Program-made: the position numbers and the translations under genes | Notes under the pieces: model-generated | Told to the model about the DNA's origin: nothing | The model's database searches: none | Seen by the model: the letters and a program-made list of their open reading frames with translations, nothing else | Origin: an uncultured Clostridia bacterium | GTDB taxonomy: Bacteria > Bacillota > Clostridia > Christensenellales > Maliibacteriaceae | Direction: 5' to 3' | Length of the DNA stretch: 25,078 nucleotides | NCBI GenBank assembly: GCA_934613185.1 | Contig: CAKTSO010000012.1 | Coordinates: 1 to 25,078 of the forward strand | In this document: piece after piece, positions 16,385 through 23,269 of the stretch | Layout: each line of letters begins with the position of its first letter | How positions within the stretch are numbered: the stretch's first letter is position 1

Positions 16385-19300
16385 TCATTCCCCCTCTCGC
16401 TGCCGCATCGCCGATTCGTCCCGATCCTGCGACTCCGTCTCCTGCGCCGTCAATGCCGCTTCCGCCGCACGGCGCTGCTGCCGCTTTTCACGGCCGCGCA
16501 GGAACATTTCGTACATGACGGGAATGACGAACAGCGTCATCAGCGTCGCGTACACAAGCCCGCCGATGCACACGACCGCAACCGGCTGCATCAGATCCGC
16601 GCCGTAGCCGCGGCCGAGCGCCAGCGGCAAAAGCCCGAGAACCGTAGTCAGAACCGTCATGAGAACGGGCCGCATCCGCGTCACGCCCGCCTCGACGATT
16701 GCCTCGCGGACGGTTCTGCCCTCCGCGCAAAGCTGGTTGGCATAGTCCACCAGCACGATGCCGTTGTTGACAATGATGCCGACGAGCATGATGAATCCGA
16801 TCATCGCGACAATACTCATTTCCATGCCGCAAAGCGCCAGCGCGAACAGTCCGCCCGTGAACGCCAGAGGAATGGTGAACATGACGATAAACGGCGACAG
16901 CAGCGACTGGAACTGTGCCACCATGATCAGATAAATGATCGCAATGCCGAGCGCGAGCATCTTGGCAAGGTCCTTCATCGAGGACATGATCGTCTCGTTT
17001 TCACCGGTGAAGACGATCGACACGCCGCCGGGAAGCTCCCAGTTTTTCGACGCGCGCTGTGCGGCGCTCGTCACGTTCGAAACGTTGTAGCCGTCCGCGA
17101 TCGACGCGGTCACGGACAGCATGCGGCGCTGCGCGCGATGCGAGATCGCATCCATCGTCTGCGTCATCGTGATATCCGCGATATCGGAAAGCACAACTTC
17201 CTTTTGCGTGCCGTCGGGATCGGAAGCGGTGACGGTGTAATTGCGCACGTCGTCAATCGTCAGCGTTTCGGCGTCTGCGGAAAAAACGACGACGTCCACA
17301 TCGGTATCGTCCAGCCGAATGCTCGTGGCGGTCGCACTCGTTTTGACGGCAGCCGCAATCTGCTGATAGACCTGCGCGACGGTCAGCCCGTTTTTCATGG
17401 CCGCATCTTTGTCCACGCTGATGCGAAGTTCGGGCGTCGTCTCACCGATGCCGTCGGAGACGTCGCTCGTCCCCTCCACCTGCTCCAAATACGCCGCGAC
17501 GGTCTGCGCGCCCTCGCGAAGGGCGTCAAGATCGTCGCCGTAGAGATCGACCTCCACGCCGCTGCCGCCAAGGGCGGAGGAGTAGTTCATCATCGACGAA
17601 CCGCCCGTAACGGTTACAATGCAGGGATAATCCGCCGCAATCGCCTCGATTTTATCCTCGACGCCGTAAACGCGCTCGTCCGGATCGGTCAGCACATACA
17701 TGGTCGCGCTCGTTGGATCGGCGTCCGCCGAAAGGCCGATGACGCTGGCCACGCCGGAGGAAAGCATCACGCCGACGGTCTCGACGCCGTCGATCGCACG
17801 GATCTTCTCGGCAAACGCATCGCAGGTCTCGATCGTCTGCGCAAGCGTACCGTCTTCGTCGTTCATTTGAATGTTGACCATGATCTCGGTCGAGGCCATC
17901 TCGGGCATGTAGGCAAAGCCGTTGGAGAATCCCGCGAAGATGCTGCACACAAGAAGTGCCACGGCCATCAGAAGAACAAGCGGTTTGGCGCGAAGCAGCG
18001 CACGCAGCGTGCGTTCGTAGACGCCGCCGTTTTTCTTCGCTTTCTTTTTGCGTCCCTTCGGCGGCTTGCGAAGCATCCCGGCGCACATCGCCGGGACAAG
18101 CGTCAGCGAAATGATGAGGCTCGCGCCGAGCGCATAGGCGATCGTCAGCGCCATGTCGGCAAACAGCTGGCGCGTCAGCCCGTGTACAAAGACAATGGGC
18201 GCAAAGACGCAGACGGTCGTAAGCGTCGAGGACGTGACGGCGGCCGCAACTTGACCCGCGCCCTTGATCGCCGCCTCTTTGGCGGGGAGGCCGAGCGCAC
18301 GCATGCGGTAGATATTTTCGATGACGACGATGGAGTTGTCGACAAGCATGCCGACCGCGACGGCAAGCCCCGCGAGGGAAATGATGTTCAAGGTGACGCC
18401 GCTGAAGTACATGAGCGTCAGCGCGAACGTCAGGCTGATCGGGATGCTGCACGCGGTGACGAGCGTCGGGCGGATGTCCCAAAGGAACAGGAACAAAATG
18501 ACGATCGCCAAAATCGCGCCGACCAGAAGGTTGTTCAAAACGGAATCCACGACGATATTGATGTAATCGCCCTGATTCATCATGCTCGTAAAATGCAGCC
18601 CTTCGTATTGCTCGGACAGTTTTTCGAGCGTTTTGTCGATGTTTTCCGCCGAGACGGTCGTCGAATAGTTCGACTGTTTGGCAAAGGAGAGCATGATGCC
18701 CTCGTTGCCGTTGATCTTGGCGTAGACTTCGTCGGAATCGTCGGTCACGCGGATCTCGGCCACATCCGAAAGATAGATCGGGTCGAGTCCGTCCAGCCCG
18801 AGATCGAACAAAAGAAGCCGATCGAGCTGTTCTTCGGTCAGTTTATCGCCGACGCGCACAAGATAGGATGTGCCGCCGGCATCGTCGACATAGCCCGCCG
18901 GCATGGAAAAATTCTGCGCGCCTAAAATCATGGAAAGCTGCGAGACGGTCAGAATCGAGGAAAGATCGGCTTTATCATATGCCGTGCGCTTGGCGTCTTT
19001 GAGCTGTTCGGATGCTTCTTCCAGCTGGGTCTTTGTGCTTTCCAGCTGCGCAATCGTCTGCGCCATGCCGTTTTGCGCGGTCACGACCTCGATCAGCCCC
19101 GAGGTGATCTGCATCATCTTTTCACTCTGCGTCGCGCGAAGCTGCCGATACGCCTGATCGATCGTGATCTTTCCGGCCTCCAGCTGCGCCGACGCCTCCT
19201 CCAGCTGCGCAATCTGCGCGTCAAGCTGCGCCACGCCCCGGCGAAGCTGCGCGAGCGTTTCGCGGAAGGATTCGCGCGTCATGCCGATGACGGCAAGCTG

Positions 19301-20515
19301 CGCATCGACCCGGGCAAGCCCCGCCTCGGCGCTCGCCTTCGCCGTCTTCTGCGCCTCGTAAAGCGCGGGATCGTAGCCGCCCAGTGCATTGAGCTGCGTC
19401 ATACAGGAGGCCATCTGCGCCTTGAGCTGCAGATACTCCGCGTTGCCTTCGGCCTCCAAAAACGCCTCCGCCTGCTCTTTCGTGTCAATCGCATCGTTGC
19501 CCGCGATGGTCTGCGCGATCAGCGTGTCGTAGGAGGCGGAAAGCGCGGTGTAGGAATCGTAAAGCTTAATATAATTGTCGGCCTCGTCGCGCGTTTTTTC
19601 CAGTTCGTCGATCGTATTTTCGATCTGCTCCAGCGGCTCCATTGCAGAAAGCGCGGCCTCCTTTTGCGCCAGGAGCGCCTGCATGGCGATGTTCAGCTCC
19701 AGCTCGGCGCGAAGAAGCTCTTCTTTTTTGGAGTCCAGCTGCGTCTGCGCCTCGGCGATGCCTTCGTTTAAGGCGATCTGCGCCTGCGCCAGCTGCGCCT
19801 TGGCGGCGGGAAGGGACGCCGCCGCGGCATTGGCCTGCGACAGCCCCGACTCGACCTGCGCCAGTCCGTCCGCGATCTGCGTCTCGCCGTCGGCAAATTT
19901 GCCGTCGATCGCCGCGCGGATTTTTTCATTCAGAGCATCGATCTTCGCGGGATCGAGCTCCACACGGATCGAATCGTGAACGTCGCCGCTGACGGTAACG
20001 CTCGCGACGCCTTCAATCCCCTCAAGCTGTGTCATGAGACGGTCGTTGACAAGCGTGGAAAGGTCGGTAATATTCGTATCGTCGCGATCGACCGCGACGA
20101 CGGCGACCGGCAGCATGCTCGGGTTTAATTTCAAGATCGTCGGCGTGCCGACCATCGAATCCCATGAGCCGTTGATGAGGTTCAATTTTTCGCGGATGTC
20201 GCCGGTGATCGTGTCCATGTTCGTCTCCTGCGAGAACTCCAGCATGACGAGCGAGTAGTTCTCCGCCGACGTGGACGTGACCGACGAAATGCCGTCAAGC
20301 GTCGCCATCTGCTGCTCGATCGGGCGCGTCAGTTCCTCTTCGACCGCCTCCGGGCTTGCGCCGGGATACGTCGTCATGACGATCACATAGGGAAGATTGA
20401 TGTCGGGCAGAAGGTCCGTCGTCATGCTCGTGAATGCCACATACCCCAATATCAGCACCAGCACGACCGCAACCAGCACGCTCATCGGTTTTTTCACGCT
20501 GAACTTTGCAAACAT
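16385..20515 (-). CDS. RND-family efflux pump with a large coiled-coil insertion in the docking domain
   Basis: An AcrB-like (HAE1-type) exporter of 1376 residues, about 330 longer than AcrB. Segment 1 is near residues 8-28. PN1/PN2-like porter sequence follows (PGASPEAVEEELTRPIEQ, then GVASVTVSGD). From about 195 to 515 (DNA about 18971-19933) the chain is Ala-, Gln-, Leu- and Glu-rich, with heptad patterns such as QLDAQIAQLEEASAQLEAG. Porter sequence resumes at LTVSQLSMILGAQNFSMPAG. Further membrane segments start near 655, and a second porter half lies near 865-1180. The AcrB proton-relay Asp-Asp is Asp-Asn (D726-N727, GMLVDNSIVVIENI), and the TM10 lysine is Asn (VNNGIVLVDYANQ). I chose ATG 20515 (GGTGG upstream) over TTG 20530. 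No membrane-fusion or outer-membrane partner is encoded nearby. Substrates are unknown. Confidence 0.9.
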   Translation of the reverse strand: MFAKFSVKKPMSVLVAVVLVLILGYVAFTSMTTDLLPDINLPYVIVMTTYPGASPEAVEEELTRPIEQQMATLDGISSVTSTSAENYSLVMLEFSQETNMDTITGDIREKLNLINGSWDSMVGTPTILKLNPSMLPVAVVAVDRDDTNITDLSTLVNDRLMTQLEGIEGVASVTVSGDVHDSIRVELDPAKIDALNEKIRAAIDGKFADGETQIADGLAQVESGLSQANAAAASLPAAKAQLAQAQIALNEGIAEAQTQLDSKKEELLRAELELNIAMQALLAQKEAALSAMEPLEQIENTIDELEKTRDEADNYIKLYDSYTALSASYDTLIAQTIAGNDAIDTKEQAEAFLEAEGNAEYLQLKAQMASCMTQLNALGGYDPALYEAQKTAKASAEAGLARVDAQLAVIGMTRESFRETLAQLRRGVAQLDAQIAQLEEASAQLEAGKITIDQAYRQLRATQSEKMMQITSGLIEVVTAQNGMAQTIAQLESTKTQLEEASEQLKDAKRTAYDKADLSSILTVSQLSMILGAQNFSMPAGYVDDAGGTSYLVRVGDKLTEEQLDRLLLFDLGLDGLDPIYLSDVAEIRVTDDSDEVYAKINGNEGIMLSFAKQSNYSTTVSAENIDKTLEKLSEQYEGLHFTSMMNQGDYINIVVDSVLNNLLVGAILAIVILFLFLWDIRPTLVTACSIPISLTFALTLMYFSGVTLNIISLAGLAVAVGMLVDNSIVVIENIYRMRALGLPAKEAAIKGAGQVAAAVTSSTLTTVCVFAPIVFVHGLTRQLFADMALTIAYALGASLIISLTLVPAMCAGMLRKPPKGRKKKAKKNGGVYERTLRALLRAKPLVLLMAVALLVCSIFAGFSNGFAYMPEMASTEIMVNIQMNDEDGTLAQTIETCDAFAEKIRAIDGVETVGVMLSSGVASVIGLSADADPTSATMYVLTDPDERVYGVEDKIEAIAADYPCIVTVTGGSSMMNYSSALGGSGVEVDLYGDDLDALREGAQTVAAYLEQVEGTSDVSDGIGETTPELRISVDKDAAMKNGLTVAQVYQQIAAAVKTSATATSIRLDDTDVDVVVFSADAETLTIDDVRNYTVTASDPDGTQKEVVLSDIADITMTQTMDAISHRAQRRMLSVTASIADGYNVSNVTSAAQRASKNWELPGGVSIVFTGENETIMSSMKDLAKMLALGIAIIYLIMVAQFQSLLSPFIVMFTIPLAFTGGLFALALCGMEMSIVAMIGFIMLVGIIVNNGIVLVDYANQLCAEGRTVREAIVEAGVTRMRPVLMTVLTTVLGLLPLALGRGYGADLMQPVAVVCIGGLVYATLMTLFVIPVMYEMFLRGREKRQQRRAAEAALTAQETESQDRDESAMRQREGE

Positions 20516-20604
20516 TGCGCCACCGTCCAAAGAATTTAATATCGTTATACAATAGTAGCCTACACGCTGCGCCGCCCGCTTGTCAATTCATCCGCCGAAC
20601 TTAT

Positions 20605-20632
20605 ATAATATCTTTACACATTTTCGTTTCAA
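20605..20632 (-). promoter_or_regulatory. Predicted promoter of the RND-marR operon
   Basis: Read on the minus strand, TTGAAA (20627-20632) and TATTAT (20605-20610) are 16 bases apart. The start would be near 20598, giving a leader of about 83 bases. Just inside the transcript, GAATTGACAAG (about 20578-20588) holds a TTG-A-CAA near-palindrome that could be part of a MarR operator, which is speculative. Confidence 0.5.
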
Positions 20633-20635
20633 ACG

Positions 20636-20679
20636 ATAAAAAATACGCCGCAGACTCCCGAAAAACGGAACTCTGCGGC
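20636..20679 (-). terminator. Terminator of the RpiB-type gene
   Basis: GCCGCAGA (20647-20654) pairs with TCTGCGGC (20672-20679), with an inner CCG/CGG stem. On the minus strand the hairpin is followed by GTATTTTTTATC. It lies about 30 bases after the stop and just ahead of the RND promoter. Confidence 0.8.
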
Positions 20680-20707
20680 ATTGTTTGCTTTGTTTTCAGC
20701 CGAACGC

Positions 20708-21361
20708 TTACTTTTCTTCCCAGTTGTAGCCGTCGATGAGCGCGGCCTTGAGGTCGGCATCCTCGACATGGTCGATGTCGACGAGCTCCCAGACGCCGGG
20801 ATGACGAAGCGCCTGATGCACGATGGACTGATCCAGCGCGCGGGTGCACTCGGCCATGGTGCGGTGCGTGGCGGCGGAGTAGTCGCACAGGCGATCGCGC
20901 AGGGCGTTCTGGACTTCCTTGCGCTCACGCGGATAACCGGCGGCCTTCAGCTCGGGGCGGAAGAGCTCCTTGAACATCATGACGAGACGCTGCTCGGCGG
21001 CCCAGCCGTAGTCCTTGTTCAGCGCAAGGGAGATGCTGTTGCCGTCGTTGATCTGCGGGAAGAGCCACGCGTCCAGCGGTTCGAGGCACTGCGTGGAGAA
21101 CACGCCCGGGAAGCACAGCTCGGCGTTGATGTAGCCGGTGCCGGTGCCGCAGCCGCCCACGACGAAATCGACGCGGCCGAGGTTCAGAAGAAGGCCGGTC
21201 AAAAAGCCGTTCGTCAGGTAGTTCAGCGGGCTGTCGTCCGGGCCGTGCATGCCGATGTTGATGATCTCATGACCCATGTCCTTCGTCGCCTCGCAAAGCG
21301 CGTTGTAAACGTCCTGATTGCGGTGCGCCGTGCTGATTTCCGTCACGATAGCGATTTTCAT
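20708..21361 (-). CDS. RpiB/LacA/LacB-family sugar-phosphate isomerase
   Basis: The N-terminal 130 residues follow the RpiB/LacAB fold: MKIAIVTEISTAHRNQDVYNAL, MGHEIINIGMHGPDDSPLNYLTNG, then DFVVGGCGTGTGYINAELCFPGV, in which C71 corresponds to the catalytic cysteine of RpiB. PLDAWLFPQINDGNSISLAL follows, as in the longer branch of the family. These enzymes interconvert aldose and ketose phosphates such as ribose 5-phosphate and ribulose 5-phosphate. The protein has 217 residues, about 65 more than RpiB, and the extra C-terminal helical part (about 145-217) is typical of this branch, whose substrate is not established, so I give no symbol. I chose ATG 21361, since the frame's extension to 21409 is unlike the family and runs towards the promoter. 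Confidence 0.87.
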   Translation of the reverse strand: MKIAIVTEISTAHRNQDVYNALCEATKDMGHEIINIGMHGPDDSPLNYLTNGFLTGLLLNLGRVDFVVGGCGTGTGYINAELCFPGVFSTQCLEPLDAWLFPQINDGNSISLALNKDYGWAAEQRLVMMFKELFRPELKAAGYPRERKEVQNALRDRLCDYSAATHRTMAECTRALDQSIVHQALRHPGVWELVDIDHVEDADLKAALIDGYNWEEK

Positions 21362-21429
21362 ATGAAACAGAATCCTTTCTTGTTTGCTCCGCAGGCAGTG
21401 CGAACACACCGCGGGCGGATTTTGGCTTT

Positions 21430-21458
21430 ATTTTAGCAAAACAGCCGCGACTTTTCAA
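21430..21458 (-). promoter_or_regulatory. Predicted sigma-A promoter of the RpiB-type gene
   Basis: On the minus strand TTGAAA (21453-21458) and TAAAAT (21430-21435) are 17 bases apart. The start would be near 21423, 62 bases before the ATG. Confidence 0.72.
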
Positions 21459-21477
21459 GTCCGCCGCGGCTTTTCAA
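21444..21477. repeat. Direct repeat between divergent promoters
   Basis: GCCGCGACTTTTCAA (21444-21458) and GCCGCGGCTTTTCAA (21463-21477) match at 14 of 15 positions and are offset by 19 bases, close to two turns of the helix. The first copy contains the minus-strand -35 box, and the second contains the plus-strand -35 box. This suggests a shared operator for the divergent genes. Confidence 0.6.
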
Positions 21478-21499
21478 ACGCCGTCAAACATAGTACAAT
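21471..21499 (+). promoter_or_regulatory. Predicted promoter of the ACT-domain/UPF0210 operon
   Basis: TTTTCA (21471-21476) and TACAAT (21494-21499) are 17 bases apart. The -35 box is weak (4 of 6). The start would be near 21506, 53 bases ahead of the ATG. Confidence 0.6.
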
Positions 21500-21558
21500 A
21501 ACGGCACGGGGCAGCGTCATCGCCGCCCGCTTTTTCAAAAGGGAGGGACTTTGATTTC

Positions 21559-21828
21559 ATGAAAGCATTCATCACCGTTTTGGGACGCGACCGCCGCGGC
21601 ATCATCGCCGCCGTCAGCACAAAACTCTTGGAATATCATGTCAACATTCTGGACATCACGCAGACCATTTTGCAGGGCAATTTCACGATGATCATGTTTG
21701 TCGAGCTGGAGGACGAAACCGTCACGATCGACGCGCTTTCCGCCGCGCTCGACGAAACCGCCCGCGAGCTTTCGATGGTCATTCACGTCCAGCGGGAAGA
21801 CATTTTCGACTCCATGAACCGCATCTGA
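21559..21828 (+). CDS. ACT-domain protein (UPF0237 family)
   Basis: The 89 residues form a single ACT domain: KAFITVLGRDRRGIIAAVSTKLLEYHVNILDITQTILQGNFTMIMFVEL, the beta-alpha-beta start with the glycine turn G-R-D-R-x-G-I, and a second helix at DALSAALDETARELSM. ACT domains usually bind amino acids or other small ligands and dimerise. This stand-alone type resembles the GcvR group and is conserved in Firmicutes next to UPF0210 genes. The start follows GGGAGGG at a slightly long spacing. The UPF0210 gene begins 24 bases after the stop, so this protein probably senses a ligand for, or forms a complex with, that protein. Neither the ligand nor the role is known to me. Confidence 0.88.
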   Translation: MKAFITVLGRDRRGIIAAVSTKLLEYHVNILDITQTILQGNFTMIMFVELEDETVTIDALSAALDETARELSMVIHVQREDIFDSMNRI

Positions 21829-21852
21829 CGGACAAACGGGGGTATTTTTTCC

Positions 21853-23214
21853 ATGATTACCGCATCCGAAGTCGTGCGCACGATCGACATGTTCGATCAC
21901 CAGCATCTTGACGTGCGCACCGTCACCCTCGGCATTGACCTTTCAAGCTGCGCGCATCCCGAAGCGAAGGCCGCCGCCGACCGCATTTACGACAAGATCG
22001 TCCGCACGGCGGAGCGTCTGCCCGCCGTGTGCCGCGACATTTCGGGCGAATTCGGCGTGCCGATCATCAACCGCCGCATCTCCGTCACGCCCATTTCCCA
22101 GGTCGCCGCCGCGAGCGACACCGCCGATTACACCGTCTTCGCCGAAGCGCTCCAGCGCGCGGCGGACACCGTCGGCGTGGACTTCGTCGGCGGGTTTTCC
22201 GCGCTCGTTCACAAGGGCATGACGCGCGCCGACCGCAATTTGATCGAATCCATCCCCGAAGCGCTCGCCGCGACGCGCAACGTCTGCTCAAGCGTCAACG
22301 TCGGCTCCACGCGCGCCGGGATCAACATGGACGCCGTCGCGCTGATGGGGCAGGTCATCAAAAAGACCGCCGCGCTCACGGCCGACGCAGGCGGGTTCGG
22401 CTGCGCCAAGCTCGTCGTGTTCGCCAACGCCGTCGAGGACAACCCCTTCATGGCGGGCGCGTTCCACGGCACGGGCGAGGGCGAATGCGTCATCAACGTC
22501 GGCGTCAGCGGCCCCGGCGTCGTCAAGCACGCGCTGGAAAAACTCCCGGAGGACGCGCCGTTTGACGACGTCGCCGAGACGATCAAAAAAACGGCCTTCC
22601 AGATCACCCGCATGGGGCAGCTCGTCGCCGAAGAGGCGTCCCGCCGTCTGAACGTCCCCTTCGGGATCGTCGACCTGTCCCTTGCGCCGACGCCCGCCGC
22701 GGGCGACAGCGTCGCGCGCATTCTGGAACAGATGGGCGTTTCCGTCTGCGGCACGCACGGCACGACCGCCGCGCTGGCGCTTTTGAACGACGCGGTCAAA
22801 AAAGGCGGCGTCATGGCGTCGTCGCACGTCGGCGGCCTGTCGGGCGCGTTCATCCCCGTCAGCGAGGACGAAGGCATGATCGCCGCCGCCCGCAGCGGCG
22901 CGCTGAAGCTGGAAAAGCTCGAGGCGATGACTTGCGTCTGCTCCGTCGGACTCGACATGATCGCCGTCCCGGGCGACACGAGTGCCGAGACGCTCAGCGC
23001 CATCATCGCGGACGAAGCGGCCATCGGCGTGGTCAACAACAAGACGACCGCCGTGCGTCTGATCCCCGCGCCGGGCGCAAAGGTCGGCGACGAGGTCAAT
23101 TTCGGCGGGCTTTTGGGGCTTGCGCCCGTCATGCCCGTCAATCCCGCGGAAAGTTCCGCGTTCATCCGCCGCGGCGGCCGCATCCCCGCCCCGCTGCACA
23201 GTCTGAAAAACTAA
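21853..23214 (+). CDS. UPF0210 (PFL-like, DUF711) family protein
   Basis: This 453-residue cytoplasmic protein has the full length of the UPF0210 family. Marked stretches are MFDHQHLDVRTVTLGIDL (about 14-31), VPIINRRISVTPIS, VDFVGGFSALVHKGMTRADRNLIESIP, CSSVNVGSTRAGINMDAV, the glycine-rich GAFHGTGEGECVINVGVSGPGVV (about 206-228) and GVSVCGTHGTTAALALLNDAVKKGGVMASSHVGGLSGAFIPVSED. The family is annotated as PFL-like because of a distant fold relationship to pyruvate formate-lyase, but I see no glycyl-radical motif near the C terminus. Its biochemical role is not established. It is the second gene of an operon with the ACT-domain protein, a pairing known from other Firmicutes, which supports a shared task. 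Confidence 0.92.
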   Translation: MITASEVVRTIDMFDHQHLDVRTVTLGIDLSSCAHPEAKAAADRIYDKIVRTAERLPAVCRDISGEFGVPIINRRISVTPISQVAAASDTADYTVFAEALQRAADTVGVDFVGGFSALVHKGMTRADRNLIESIPEALAATRNVCSSVNVGSTRAGINMDAVALMGQVIKKTAALTADAGGFGCAKLVVFANAVEDNPFMAGAFHGTGEGECVINVGVSGPGVVKHALEKLPEDAPFDDVAETIKKTAFQITRMGQLVAEEASRRLNVPFGIVDLSLAPTPAAGDSVARILEQMGVSVCGTHGTTAALALLNDAVKKGGVMASSHVGGLSGAFIPVSEDEGMIAAARSGALKLEKLEAMTCVCSVGLDMIAVPGDTSAETLSAIIADEAAIGVVNNKTTAVRLIPAPGAKVGDEVNFGGLLGLAPVMPVNPAESSAFIRRGGRIPAPLHSLKN

Positions 23215-23227
23215 ACGAAAAGCGCAA

Positions 23228-23258
23228 AAGCGTCGAAGCAGAGTATGCTTCGACGCTT
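23228..23258. terminator. Bidirectional terminator between the UPF0210 gene and the histidine kinase gene
   Basis: A perfect 13-bp stem (23228-23240 with 23246-23258) has a 5-base loop GAGTA. T-rich sequence follows on the plus strand (CTTTGTTGTCTT), and on the minus strand it is followed by TTGCGCTTTT. The genes converge here. Confidence 0.88.
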
Positions 23259-23269
23259 CTTTGTTGTCT

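Noticed and set aside
16379..18925. An 848-codon open frame on the plus strand opposite the RND pump gene.
   Set aside because: It is a shadow of the pump gene, with a His/Arg/Asp-rich product and no start site.
20580..20609. Plus-strand promoter-like pair TTGTCA-18-TATAAT.
   Set aside because: It points at the 3' end of the convergent isomerase gene and no plus-strand gene follows. The AT-rich core is better explained as the -10 region of the minus-strand pump promoter. An antisense transcript cannot be excluded.
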